NCBI GenBank assembly: GCA_022747635.1 | Contig: JAKTNV010000003.1 | Location: forward strand, 51,586,857-51,650,856 | DNA length: 64,000 nt | From: Hetaerina americana | Lineage: Eukaryota; Arthropoda; Insecta; Odonata; Calopterygidae | Direction: 5' to 3' | Shown: positions 52,401 through 61,460 of the stretch, one piece after another | Numbering within the stretch: the stretch's first letter is position 1 | Layout: each line of letters starts with the position of its first letter | Notes under the pieces: model-generated | The model's input: the letters and a program-made list of their open reading frames with translations, nothing else | What the model was told of the DNA's origin: nothing | Database searches by the model: none | Program-made: the position numbers and the translations under genes

Positions 52401-55400
52401 CAAGTGGTTTACTAATCATTTAAATTTACTACTTATTAAGTAGATTAGTCACCCTGCTTTTACTGACGTTGGAATGCTTTCTCCTGCTGAGCTCAGTAAG
52501 GGACTTTGTGCAGTGGGCTCAGATTTATGCTTGGTTTCAGGAACCTCAGTTGACATCAGGTCAGGCACTCTTTGCATGGCATCTTCAGGCAATGGCACAC
52601 CTGAAACAACCCTTGAAGACGGCGGAGATAATGAAAGTTGAGGAGAAGATAAAGGAGGAGAAGAGAAAGGGGGAGATGGAGAGGTCACGGCTGCAGAAGT
52701 GGATACAGGATCTTCTTCTCCATCATTTTTTCCTTCACCAAGAGTCTTATTGTCTAGCTCAGTTTCTTCCACTTGTTCACCTATTGTTGAGTCAGCAAGT
52801 GAAGTTTTTCTTAAGGATGAAGATGTGGTGGCAAATGAAGGCTGTAAGCAGAAAAAGGTAAAGCTATTTAATATTTATCACTCAGTTCAGATAGCATAGG
52901 CTAAGAGTTGAATATTTTGTATAGGTGCACTTATTTGTATTACATTTAATGTAGCTCATTCCAATTTTTCGTTTGGATAGATGGATTAATGAATGAATGC
53001 TATAATTCATCTTTATGAAAACATGGATGGCTAGTTTATATGATTCAAAACAAAGTGATAATACAAAATTACATGTTAATTGTGTTAAAGATGTTGGCAA
53101 CTGTACCCAAATCTATGAATGTGAATGAATTTTCAGCCTTCATTTTGGAAAACGGTTTCGGAATTTTTAAAACAAAAATTAAATATTGGAAAAGTGAGTT
53201 TTTATAACATGCATTTGAAACAATGTTAATTTTTATGTCACCTGGAAGATTTTCACTCACTTGGGAAAAGCTAGAGAAAAGTGGCTTTGTAGATGATTCA
53301 GGTTTGGGTGTGCCAGATGTTGAGGCTCCACCACTGTCCATGCTGCCAGCATCGGAAAGGCGAGGTGATGTCAAACGGTGGCGCATTGATCTTGAATATA
53401 GTGGCTTAAGTGGCATATGCATGTGTGGATAGCTTTTCTTCCGATGCACTGGAAAATTAAGTGAGTTTCAGCGACAGGGAGCAAAAACCTTTAATGTACA
53501 TTTTCATTTCATCCTCATTTATGATAATGTCAAAAACCTTGGTTACTTTTAGGATGTACGGCAAAGAAATTATCTATGAGAAATTTATATTTATATATTA
53601 CATATTAATTAATATATTAAGATCATTTATGTATATACAGATAGGAGAGACATGTAAAATCCCCTCACTCCATTTAAAAACAATACAACATTTATTTCCA
53701 TAAGCTGCAATTTTAAGTACCAAATTTCCAAATTACTTTCCTTTAACAATAAGTAAAATTTCCTTGTTTTTATATGAACTGTTTTATGTAATTTACCTTT
53801 TTAAAATAATAATTAAAATTATCAACAAAGAGGAATTAGTTTGGTCAACTAGAAAGCTCAATAAATCCCCAGTAAGGTCTTATAGCATGAAGCTGATTTC
53901 ATTTGTTGCTCTCTTGCTCTAAAACATTGAAAAAGAGGTGAGGAACTAATTGAACACAATGCTATGACTGGCATGCCAAATTAGATTTTATTTACACTAT
54001 CTTATTTTTTCAAATGATATTTTAATAAAAAATATTGCTTATTCATTGGTGCCAACTTTCAGACACCTAATATAAAAGCAGAGCATGGGGATAATTAAAA
54101 ATATTATGGCTTTTGAGATATTTTTGATACAGTTTTATTTTGTATTTTAAATACAATACTTCATTGTATTGTGTGCTGCAAGTAGTTCTCCCCAAGATTT
54201 ATAGTTTTCAAATCATATTATTTTCATCAAGGTGATCCATGAACCTAACAGGTTAATCATTTTACTGATGCGGTAACTGTCTTCTTCAAAGAAGATTATT
54301 ACTCTATTATTTAATACAAATTGATATTGAATTTTCAAAAAAATGTGTCAACAGAGTACCTCACTCCAGAGGAACAGAGGTAGAAATATTTACTCTAAAG
54401 TCATGGCTCATTAGATGCTTGTGTGTAAGATGACTGTGCTGTGTTTAGCGGGTTGCATACTAAATTCTCTTCATAATGTAGTGCATAGGCATTCATTTGG
54501 AAAACAATCGTCCTATTAACAGGTTGGTTAAGATTGAATATTTGCAGAGGTCTTCAATATGTATTGCCAATTCACCTGCATTGGACCAATAATTTGTTTT
54601 AGATGTTTTTTTTTAATGATGGCCTAAAAGTCTTGATTTTCGCATGGAATAAGCTCACATTAATTTCACAAATACAAAATAGATGTGAAACACATTTATT
54701 TCATATTATCTGTCTGCAATGAGTAACACTTATTTTGAACATTCTAAATATCATTCTGTAAGTTCTTCTCTGTGTAAATGCTTCTTTGCAAAAAAAAGAC
54801 AAGGCACCAAAAATGCTGAGTGTAGTTAGCATAAAAAAGAAACTTCCTGCTAATATTTTGAGGTTTATATCCAGAACCCATTGAGTTGTTCTATTTGATC
54901 GGCTTGGTGGGGAAACCAAGTTATTTGGACTTTCCGACCATATTCACAATCGAATGCCGTCAGTTTTTACAGAATTGATTCGTCAAAAAATGTTTTTTGG
55001 GCCTGCCTAGTAAATATTTTCCCGCTTTTGGTTGAATATTCTTTCGTCAAAGACGTTTTGTTGCATTTCATGTTCGTGATGAAATTCCGATACATATCGT
55101 TGAGCGTCCTACAGCTTCAATAAAATTTCGTTTTCATCCCAAGGTCATCAATTCGAGCACATATTAAAAATATGAATTACACTTATAGTCCTCTTCGCCG
55201 AATTGTCGGCTCTCCGGGGTGGATCCGAGAGGGGCGGCAGGCGGTGACGAGTCGCCGTCCGAGGGGACTTCGTCGGCGGCACCGGATGAGGTAGCGGCCA
55301 CGAAGTTCGGTGCAGGCATGGGTGTGGGAGCGGAACCGGAAATCCGAGCCAGGTCGAATTTCTCGGAGTCTCCCATGGAGAACACTTTCTCCATCTCCTC

Positions 55401-55439
55401 GTCCAAGTCGGATCCTGCTTCCACGCCATGGCTATCTTG
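22328..55439 (-). CDS. Ae2: SLC4-family Cl-/HCO3- anion exchanger, AE2/AE3 type (22 exons, 5' incomplete)
   Basis: Coding exons, 5' to 3': 55181–55439, 53261–53448, 52453–52841, 51260–51420, 49021–49168, 45839–46062, 45549–45709, 44602–44779, 44090–44295, 40788–40913, 39629–39826, 39357–39461, 37175–37379, 35995–36207, 35095–35243, 29365–29559, 29106–29272, 28760–28925, 28073–28532, 27171–27379, 24984–25154, 22328–22405. Every phase matches, giving 1451 codons plus stop. The order is: disordered N-terminus, Band-3 cytoplasmic domain ([38 protein letters not shown]), HCO3- transport domain ([32 protein letters not shown]), and a short acidic tail. It is plasma-membrane, sodium-independent exchange that regulates cell pH. 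AE-type features (DLPGV...[30 protein letters not shown]) favour AE2/AE3 over the sodium-coupled branch. The first exon (splice acceptor at 55440) with the start codon was not found. Confidence 0.93.
22406..24983 (-). other. Last intron of the anion exchanger
   Basis: The intron is 2.6 kb. The part at about 23.3–24.1 kb is less AT-rich, has overlapping frames on both strands (23333–23596 and 23499–23738 minus) and has the look of a decayed repeat, but no reverse-transcriptase or transposase motif could be confirmed. The rest shows nothing structured. Confidence 0.4.
24984..37379 (-). CDS. Ae2: Anion exchanger membrane (bicarbonate transport) domain exons
   Basis: Exon 37175–37379 ([20 protein letters not shown]) closes the cytoplasmic domain. 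35995–36207 enters the membrane ([18 protein letters not shown]). 35095–35243 and 29365–29559 carry [18 protein letters not shown] and RVWIGVWL...[21 protein letters not shown]. 29106–29272 is the extracellular loop with four overlapping N-glycosylation sequons (NET, NNS, NST, NIT). 28760–28925 and 28073–28532 carry [28 protein letters not shown] (a Lys at the stilbene-reactive position of AE1) and [14 protein letters not shown] (Glu at the AE1 E681 position). 27171–27379 and 24984–25154 hold the last transmembrane helices ([32 protein letters not shown]). The 29273–29364 intron uses a GC donor. Confidence 0.93.
25155..27170 (-). other. Intron of the anion exchanger
   Basis: A segment at about 25.70–25.82 kb (TTCTTG...GCTGAGAAATATA...CATCCAAAACCTACCCTAAA) resembles one at about 32.45–32.56 kb at the end of a LINE relic, so it is probably another piece of the same repeat family. 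A purine-rich tract lies at about 25540–25690. Nothing else was recognised. Confidence 0.4.
29273..29364 (-). other. Ae2: GC–AG intron of the anion exchanger (92 nt)
   Basis: The upstream exon ends AAA TTA TAT CAG and the intron begins gcaagg, a strong match to the CAG|GCAAGT consensus of GC donors. It ends at gatag before GTATTTCACAAGCATCC. The join YQ|VFHKHPL matches the conserved KLVKIFQEHPL region. No nearby GT gives a phase-0 join. Confidence 0.85.
29560..31229 (-). other. 3' part of the largest anion-exchanger intron
   Basis: This is AT-rich intronic sequence between exon 29365–29559 and the LINE cluster. No repeat ends, conserved coding pieces or RNA genes were recognised. Confidence 0.4.
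31230..31500 (+). mobile_element. LINE (non-LTR retrotransposon) 3' end, copy A
   Basis: The plus strand reads [18 protein letters not shown] followed by [16 protein letters not shown] and AEFLDNA before a stop, a typical C-terminus of a non-LTR reverse-transcriptase polyprotein. It continues into a short 3' untranslated region with GATGTGTCTTATATCAAGT, ends GGGCAAATAAA, then a (TAT)n tail at 31482–31500. The 5' part is missing, as in 5'-truncated LINE copies. The same 3' features occur in copy B at 33.0–33.8 kb. Confidence 0.75.
31540..32600 (+). mobile_element. Degenerate LINE reverse-transcriptase relic
   Basis: Scattered plus-strand pieces match reverse-transcriptase of non-LTR elements: an FQKAF-like block near 31580, NLYMNQTAQ near 31660–31685 (compare the usual LYMNQ and V/I-R motif), and [10 protein letters not shown]...[14 protein letters not shown] at about 32320–32430, the usual motif after the catalytic core. 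Stops and frameshifts are many, so it is long dead. It lies in the large intron between anion-exchanger exons 35095–35243 and 29365–29559. Confidence 0.6.
33020..33780 (-). mobile_element. LINE (non-LTR retrotransposon) 3' part, copy B
   Basis: A minus-strand frame of about 158 codons (33298–33774) is uninterrupted and has the C-terminal LINE pattern: [78 protein letters not shown]. The 3' untranslated region (33055–33297) contains GACGTGTCTTATATCATGT and ends GGGCAAATAAA plus a TAATAA-rich tail at 33020–33050, matching copy A. The long intact frame suggests a fairly young, 5'-truncated insertion. Confidence 0.8.
34639..34734. repeat. Near-perfect hairpin, 45-bp arms with a 6-nt loop
   Basis: 34639–34683 and 34690–34734 are inverted repeats with about 5 mismatches in 45 bp. 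The arms start CATTTCAATGCAGCAATTTC and the loop is TCCCGG. It could be a foldback transposon remnant or a folded RNA in the anion-exchanger pre-mRNA. It carries no coding content. Confidence 0.85.
36208..39356 (-). other. Introns flanking anion-exchanger exon 37175–37379
   Basis: No recognisable repeat ends or coding relics apart from that exon. The sequence is AT-rich, with a pyrimidine-rich tract at about 37760–37860. Confidence 0.4.
39357..46062 (-). CDS. Ae2: Anion exchanger cytoplasmic (Band 3) domain exons
   Basis: Seven exons encode the folded cytoplasmic domain. 45839–46062 carries [14 protein letters not shown] and an acidic stretch ending LDLDDLA. 45549–45709 carries [16 protein letters not shown] and ends SPHE. 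44602–44779 starts [14 protein letters not shown] and includes [16 protein letters not shown]. 44090–44295 carries [20 protein letters not shown] and a His/Arg-rich [15 protein letters not shown]. 40788–40913 is a weakly conserved linker. 39629–39826 carries [19 protein letters not shown]. 39357–39461 carries [16 protein letters not shown] and [12 protein letters not shown]. In AE2 this domain sets pH sensitivity and, in AE1, binds the cytoskeleton. Exon 40788–40913 is 42 codons with phase 0 on both sides, so skipping would keep the frame. Confidence 0.9.
40914..44089 (-). other. Anion-exchanger intron upstream of the cassette-like exon
   Basis: A 3.2-kb intron carrying one LINE relic at about 42.05–42.56 kb (listed separately). 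Elsewhere only AT-rich sequence and short frames are seen. Confidence 0.4.
42050..42560 (-). mobile_element. Degenerate LINE reverse-transcriptase C-terminal relic
   Basis: The minus strand gives [11 protein letters not shown], then [21 protein letters not shown] followed by RHRLEAFEM and [20 protein letters not shown]. This is the conserved block downstream of the reverse-transcriptase core in many arthropod LINEs (pattern KRLIKT..WS...YG.E.W....RLEAFEMW). It has in-frame stops. It is related in pattern to the relic at 46.4–47.4 kb. Confidence 0.7.
46380..47360 (+). mobile_element. Degenerate LINE reverse-transcriptase relic
   Basis: The plus strand carries [20 protein letters not shown] (46455–46515, the usual GVRQGCPLSP..FN.Y.E.M motif) and [14 protein letters not shown] (about 46585–46625, the catalytic A/F-DDM box). 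It continues with [37 protein letters not shown] and [15 protein letters not shown]. Stops and frameshifts interrupt it. It is inserted antisense to the anion exchanger in intron 46063–49020 and includes a short palindrome at 46675–46713. Confidence 0.8.
47633..47880. mobile_element. MITE-like element, 248 bp with 43-bp terminal inverted repeats
   Basis: 47633–47675 (starting TTGACTTTGTAATTCCACAC) and 47838–47880 are inverted repeats with one mismatch over 43 bp. Weaker similarity extends about 16 bp further inward. The ~160-bp interior has no open frame. Size, long inverted ends and lack of coding potential fit a non-autonomous DNA transposon. No clear target-site duplication was seen. Confidence 0.85.
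48327..48725 (-). mobile_element. LINE 3' end with (TATC)n tail
   Basis: The minus strand reads [20 protein letters not shown], then [21 protein letters not shown], a non-LTR retrotransposon C-terminus. A short 3' untranslated region ends GAATAAAAC followed by a (TATC)n tail (48327–48344 as GATA repeats on the plus strand). The different tail and sequence separate it from copies A and B. Confidence 0.7.
49021..55439 (-). CDS. Ae2: Anion exchanger exons 1–5 of those seen: variable N-terminal region
   Basis: Exon 55181–55439 begins after a ttgcag acceptor with [20 protein letters not shown] and ends FGEEDYK, matching the conserved GEEDFEYHR site near the AE2/AE3 N-terminus. Exon 53261–53448 continues [20 protein letters not shown]. 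Exon 52453–52841 is Ser/Pro-rich and acidic. Exon 51260–51420 ends ARRVQFVIG, like the VQFFL site of AE2. Exon 49021–49168 ends [11 protein letters not shown] and joins [12 protein letters not shown], a basic/His-rich patch as in AE2. Two donors are less usual: AAGT|gtaatt (after 55181) and GCAGG|gtgact (after 52453). They were chosen because only they keep the frame into the next exon; a gtaaaa donor six codons earlier would shift phase. Confidence 0.82.
49231..49788 (+). mobile_element. Internally deleted mariner element in an anion-exchanger intron
   Basis: Imperfect 25-bp terminal inverted repeats lie at 49231–49255 (CAGGGTCCATCTCAAAAATA...) and 49764–49788 (reverse complement CATGGTCTGTCCCAAAAATA...). 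Both sides are flanked by TA (49229–49230 and 49789–49790), the mariner target duplication. At 558 bp it keeps only the 3' part of the transposase. It is inserted between exons 51260–51420 and 49021–49168, antisense to the host gene and only about 60 bp from the exon ending at 49168. Confidence 0.88.
49302..49718 (+). pseudogene. Mariner transposase C-terminal remnant
   Basis: The frame runs 138 codons to a stop and matches the mariner C-terminal half: [20 protein letters not shown], an altered [20 protein letters not shown] (normally LHHDNAPSHT, so the second catalytic Asp is lost), [20 protein letters not shown] (normally SPDLAPCDFFLF, so the third Asp is lost) and [15 protein letters not shown]. 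The DNA-binding half is missing and two catalytic aspartates are replaced, so it is inactive even though the frame is open. Confidence 0.85.
49789..51259 (-). other. Intron sequence with an unexplained open frame
   Basis: The intron between exons 51260–51420 and 49021–49168 is mostly AT-rich. A 60-codon minus-strand frame at 50446–50628 has protein-like composition ([20 protein letters not shown]...[16 protein letters not shown]) and a possible acceptor (cttttag) ending at 50603. I do not recognise it, and its phase does not fit the anion-exchanger chain. Confidence 0.4.
51421..52452 (-). other. Intron of the anion exchanger
   Basis: AT-rich, with no recognisable repeat or coding relic. Confidence 0.4.
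53449..55180 (-). other. First visible intron of the anion exchanger
   Basis: Mostly AT-rich. A minus-strand frame of about 80 codons ending at 54701 encodes a single hydrophobic segment ([20 protein letters not shown]) after a polar stretch. It is not recognised and does not connect in phase to the neighbouring exons. Confidence 0.4.
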
Positions 55440-55749
55440 CTGCAAATAAATACGCACAGTGCATTTTAGTACCTTAATCAATTCGAATATATATTAGTGC
55501 AAGCCGAAGAGAATATTAAAATGAATGAAAGACCAAAGCGCTGAAGGACGTCAAGAACATGTTAAAAGGGGGTATCTAGAGAGAGAGATAGCTGGCAGGT
55601 AGTATCAGGACGGCTAGTTAGTACTAGAAAAAAATCAGGAACACTCCATTAATTTTTTTTAAAATTGGGGATAAATGAGAAAAAGGGCGAAATATTTTTT
55701 CGAAGTCTGGAATTAATTCAAATCGGGAATTTGAAATAGAAATCGGAAA

Positions 55750-56030
55750 TTCCAGATGCGGATGATGATCTTTTTACGATTATCCGTCGACTACTGACCG
55801 GAGGGCCCGGGCTCGATTGCCGGGCGAGCTTCTATGGGCACCTGCAGCTCCACCCAAGCCGTGTGATTTTCCGTGTACCAGATCATCCTGGGAAACAATA
55901 ACCGGTACAGGGAAAGGAACTGGCCCTCCTACCCTCATGTGTGAATTTCGCACGCTGTTGGGTTTAGTACTGGGTGAACTCTGCCATCACCTACCAAACC
56001 GACCTTCGGGTTGATTACTGTGTTTGTGCC
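55750..56030 (+). repeat. tRNA-derived SINE, copy 2
   Basis: The plus strand shows CTACTGACCGGAGGGCCCGG followed by a box B-like GGCTCGATTGCC, matching CTACTAACCGGAGG and TGTTCGATTCC in the copy at 5740–6068. The bodies also correspond: ACAGGGAAAGGAACTGGCCC with CCAGGGAGAGGGACTGCCCC, and TCGGGTTGATTACTG with TAGGATGGATTACTG. The box A half is degraded. It lies just upstream of the first visible anion-exchanger exon, in opposite orientation to that gene. The ends are approximate. Confidence 0.7.
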
Positions 56031-59000
56031 ATGAAATCGGTTCATGATTGCCATAGACCATTGCACGTGCAGAGGCTTCCGTACAAACCAAAAAAAAAGG
56101 ATCGAATTCGGTGATACCTAACAGTAACACGATCAGCGATGAAGGATGATTCACAAAAGTAGGGGCGGGATGTTCTTCGGGAAAATCGGGAATGCGAATT
56201 GGAAAAATTAGTGGCAACCATTAGTAAGAATTACAATAATTGAAAAGTTTCGGGAAGCAAAAGGCAACTGCAGAGTCATAGTACAACCCTTCCATTAGGC
56301 GTAGGAGGAGAGAAGTAAAGCCAATGCAACTAAGGTGCATGTCCAACAAATGGTTTCGTCTATTCTCAGATTTCCACAGGGAGTAGCATTGCCATGAAGG
56401 TACAGTGATTCTAATCGCAAGGTAAAACATAATAGCTTGAATATACTCGTTTTATCTTGAGGTATTTAACATGAGCTAATGACGGTACCAATGAGTTCAG
56501 TAGTCATTCGAGGCTGAAAATTCGAAAAAATAATGGATCGCTGAACGTCATAGAGTAAAGACTTGTGGTGAGTGATTGATATAACCTTCCGTATGACACT
56601 TATAAAAAAATAGAGGCGGTCTATTCGTGCAAGCTTGACAGCTCTCATTTTAGCATAAAAGCGTATCCAGAAGTTTTGGCAATCACAAAAATCAGACAAA
56701 AATAAAAAAAATGAAAATCCGTATGTCTTGCCACAATATGAGATAGAAAAATCAAAGGTTATAAAATAATAAGCAATATAAACTTCTATTTTCAATTAAA
56801 ACTGTTTTTATAATAATTTGCATGCTTGTCAAAAGTCATTTACGAAATATTCTTAAATGACATCAATTCTTCAAGTTTGCGACTCAATCAAATATTGTCA
56901 ACCAATTGAGATAAAATTCATGAAACTAAATCACAAAATTGGGCTTCTCGATTTTTATCCAACCCCTTGAACTGTTCAACGTTCCGATGCTTATGGAACT
57001 CTTTTTCTCGTCAAATGTTTTACAAACCCCGAGGGCTCAGAAATAGCTTTGAACGTCTTTAGCGAGAAAAAATTACGGCTTACTATCTCAGGTTTACTCA
57101 TACTACTATTTCCTTATGTGTTTTTTACCTCCTCATTCCCTCACACATAGGTTACTTCGCCTCATTTCCTCTTTGATTTGCGTCAGTAACGAACCACCTT
57201 CCAATCTTACACGTTAATCGCGCTGTGGCACCTACAATGTGACATAGTTGATGAATAAAAATATTAAGCAGTTTGGTTGAGGCATTACTGCCAGTAATGT
57301 GAAAGTATTTCGAGAGTAATAGAGGAACTAGTGGAGGAACAAAAAATTCATTAAACATTTTCGTTCAATTATATCTGTTTGTGCTATTTTTCCATTTCTA
57401 TTTCTCCTTTTTTGTGTTTTCTAACTCGCGGTTTAGTATTTTAGGGTACGAGAAATCCGTGCTCACTTCGAATCGTTTCTATTTCTACGCAAGATAGCCC
57501 GATCTCTTTCTTTAAAGTTCAACGTAATCCCTCCACATTCACAGAATCTCTTCCGTTCACATTAATAAATTTATTGTATTATTTATAGTCTTTATATTTT
57601 TTCATGTGATACCTATTATCTTCTAATTTAATGCTTCAACTTTCTCTAAAAAGTCTCAAACATTTCTTCATATCCTCGCCCTAGTGTTTCCACTACGTTT
57701 GCTCAACCCTATTGATTCTTTTGACTCAGACTTATCATTTGCCAAATTATCTGTTAATTCTCTCTTATATCTTTCCTCATTCCCGTTTCACCGCGTCCTT
57801 CGATACCGTTTTCTCTTCTCCTAATCCTCCTAATCATCTCTCTCCTGATTCTTATTTCTCTTCGTGTTTACCGTTCCTCTTGTTTCCTTGGCTACTTTTA
57901 CTATCCCGTTTTAAAGCCTACCCACCTTTAGATACAGTTCGTTTTTACTTCCGATAATGCCTCATTATGAATATTCCGCACTTTTTCACCCTTTTCTCAT
58001 CATTTGAATTTTACCTCACATTTCCAAGTAACAAAATTATGGTCCAAAGTTACATCCGCCCCTGGGAAGCAGCGAAAGCGCTGTTTTTCAATCTATGTGT
58101 AAGGTTAATGAAATCCAACTGGTCTTTTCGTTTCTCCAAGAAATCCCACGTTTACTTACGCCAGCAACAGTGTTTGAACGAGGAATATCATTTAAGTCCA
58201 ATTGCTTTCCTTCCAAGGTCATTTCTTATTACTAAATCGTAATTTCCTAACACCTTCCCATCTCTCCCATTGCTTGGGAGACCCATGAGTTCCAATCCCA
58301 CATCAATATCAGCCGTTTCCTTCCAGACACGTTCCCAATAATGTATTCTAATTGATCCTACGAACTATCTACTTCATCCTCTCAGTGATTACTGACCTGA
58401 GCTTTTACTAGATTGGTTCGAACTTTTTTTTAGTCTACAAAGAGAATTCGAGCAATCACCTGCTCCCTAATCACTCGGCTCTATGGCTACTCAACGTTGA
58501 CTCTCTTCCCCCCACATTATAAATTACTGGGTGAACTCTCGTTCTAGTAGTTCACATTATGCCTCCTTTTGATCTCACACAAACAATGTAAATAAATAAT
58601 AACTAAAGATGAAGATGCCAATCATTAAAAAATAAGACCATGGTCACCTGAAATGAAATTACAATATACAGGATTAATTATATTACATCCTGTACCTTAC
58701 TTGCTGACCATTTTGGGGTATTTCGCATGGCGCAAACAATTTATGCAGATACGCATAATTCTAGATCTTTTCAAGGGCTAAGTTATTCATACCCTCGCGA
58801 AAGCAGAATCTCACAGGTATAATTTTGGTCCGAAAATACTGCTCTAACTTAGTATATAACCTTCATATTGTTTCTGCCATAGTTAAAAGCATACAAGTAA
58901 AATAGACTCTTGAGAAATGTTACTGCGAACTCACTGGGGGAAATTAATTAATACTGATAACTATATTGAATATTATTAAACAAAAATATTGATGAACACG

Positions 59001-61100
59001 TGATAGTTACACCGCGAAAATCTGCATTTACAAATTCTGAAATGGTGGACATATAGGGATCGTTGACTAAATCTACTGCTTGCCATAGCACTCTTTAAAA
59101 TGTTGGGTTTCTTTCCGTTTTCTTTGGGAGGCGATGATCAGAAATATTTCTGATTTATCATGAGCTGCGTTAAAGTTTTTGAGATTTTAATTCGAATCAA
59201 AAGATGTGCGAGCGAAATTATTAAATGAGTCAATGGATATTCCAAAAATTTAAGTACTATGTGGAGCCTATTCGGCACAATTTATTTTAGAATCCAAATA
59301 CAACGGGAGGATGTAACCTCGCCTTTTTTCCATATAAATTACAAAATAATGAACATAAATTACAAACGAATTCGTTTTCCTACGAAATGGACATGATTAA
59401 AAAAAATATTTCGCATTTAATAAATATCATTCATCATGGAACTCGTGCGCCTTGACCCAAATGTGACTTCAAAAATGAAACTTAACTCTTAGGTTGCCCC
59501 TTGAACTCCGAGGGAATTTATGAAAAGCTTCGCGTTTATTAGTGGAAGATAGGAAGTAATGCAGATGATGGAATGAGAATACGTGGAACAAAACATGGCA
59601 AGTCACTTGACGCCTGAATTACGCTGACACTGATCCTTAGTTCCGAGAGGCGAAAGGGAAGTAAATCTCTATTTGGAGCTCAACAATATTCAACGAAGGA
59701 GAGAAGCTCCAGGGAGTTAGGAAGGAGTTTGACGAGGAAATTTACTCTCTTTTCTAGGACGCTCGTCTCCCGTGCCAAAATAAAATCAGAGCACACCAAA
59801 GGTTGGAGACAATTTTCAAGGTTACCCTCTTCGTTATGCACTACTTCTGTATCATGCGAAATGTAGCGAAGCGGTTAAATTTGGCACTGTTCGTCTCTTT
59901 GGTTGAATATGCTTGAATTAGCAGTTGTTTTGACGATATTCGTATGGGCGTGGAGAAGGGATGCTCATTGATCATTAGAATGTATAGTAAAAATATATTT
60001 CTTTCAGAACCGAGTTACACATAGTTACACAGTTGCCATTTTTGGTATTAAAAGGGGCTGCCAAAATTCAGACGGCTTTATGTGCTCTACAAATAACCCA
60101 AATTCTTATCATTTCAGCTACAAATACTGATTTCAAACGTCGGTTTCTGCGATGAAGCTGGAAAAATCACTCGTTAACTTTTGAATAATAATTGATGTTA
60201 GACCGACAGAATAATTCATCGTTGAATGAGGATGAAATATAGAACGAAATATTGTGCTTGAACATAGACATGGAAATAATCGGCATACATGAACTTGAGG
60301 AACAATTATAATTCTACAAAGGCTTACTGCAAGAAGCTTATAAGTCAAAGAGGCATGGTAAAATAATGAATTTAATTTTAATCAATTCGTACCTAATGAG
60401 AAAGTTGAACTTGAAAGTTAATTGAAACAGAAATGACCCCGTCTTTCGTTGAAGATACCCGGCTAATTCTATTGTGTTGTGATTAAATTATATTAAAAAG
60501 TTCTTAGACAAAGAGAACATACGGTTAATATTTATTAAGGCGGGAATGTATACCCTCACATGATTTACATCTACGTCGACTGTAAAAATTACTATTATTA
60601 TTTTTAACAGTTCATACCGATGTCTCCATGACAACAAGTTATGCAGTACGAGTCCGTAAATGTTACTAGTTGTTCTTGACGAAGGTGAAATATAATTTAT
60701 GCTTAATTTCCTAAGGTATGGCATCGCAAATGAGTCGCAGAATTAATGTACGAAATGGTGAATGAGACAAATATGGTCCGAGATGGTGAATACGACGCCA
60801 AATGTTCACGTCAATCCAGAACACATGGACTCACAGCAGCCCCAGTTGATGGGCGCCGAGTATGAATGATTAACGAATGAATTCCACCGTCACTTTCTTT
60901 TCATACCGTCTTGAGCCTTCAAGGATAGCCCTAATTGTTTCTCAAAAGAGCGACGGTAATTATGAAACTCGACTGCTCAAGGCTTTCACGCAGCATCGAA
61001 GCGAGAGAAATTATTTGTGAGAACCTTCCTTTAATCAATCATACTCCAGATATGGATTTCATGGGTTTGGAAATTATTTCTGCGTGGTGCCCTAATGGCG
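56031..61100. other. Non-coding stretch upstream of the anion exchanger
   Basis: Only short unsupported frames. A T/C-rich region lies at about 57400–57960. Because the first visible anion-exchanger exon starts with a splice acceptor, this stretch is probably its upstream intron, but no ATG exon could be assigned. Confidence 0.4.
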
Positions 61101-61129
61101 AATGAGTTTTGAAAATTGCAGAATCCCTT

Positions 61130-61460
61130 TGCCTTGTAAATGACTTGTCGTTGCCCCCTTTCCAAGCCAAGTCGCCGTTGCGGGGAGAGGGCGTGGGTAT
61201 CCTCGCGATCTTTCTGAACCCCCTCTAGTTTGCGGGAGAAATAAATTATGCAACAGATCAAGGAGCTAATTATTCGCTGGCTCGGAGCTTAGGCTGAATT
61301 TTCTCTTTGCAAGGTCGCGGAAGCTCTTCCCTTCTCTACGGCGTGCGTTCGAGGGCGCGCGGGGCGAGTGAAAGAGAGGCCCGAGGGTAGAGTGCGGGAG
61401 TAGCGGCGGTGACTGGGTGAGGGTGATGGGGATCCCAGGGACGGCTTAAGAGGAGTAATC
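61130..61460. promoter_or_regulatory. CpG-rich segment with a G-quadruplex motif
   Basis: A CpG- and G-rich block stands out from the AT-rich background. Four G-runs at 61415–61417, 61421–61423, 61428–61431 and 61438–61440 with loops of 3, 4 and 6 nt fit a G-quadruplex pattern on the plus strand. The overlapping minus-strand frame 61289–61633 has no recognisable motif. It could be the promoter and first exon of the minus-strand anion exchanger, about 6 kb upstream of its first visible exon, but no splice link was found. Confidence 0.35.

Noticed and set aside
52453..52470. Alternative donor gtaaaa after ACGTCA in exon 52453–52841
   Set aside because: It would end in phase 0, but the next exon needs two carried bases. 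GCAGG|gtgact keeps the frame.
22328..55439. Sodium-coupled bicarbonate transporter (NBC/NDCBE branch of SLC4)
   Set aside because: Some motifs are shared, but [42 protein letters not shown] and the LD-acidic tail match the AE1–3 branch instead.
58260..58310. Box B-like GAGTTCCAATCCC
   Set aside because: No box A at the right distance and no similarity to the SINE copies.
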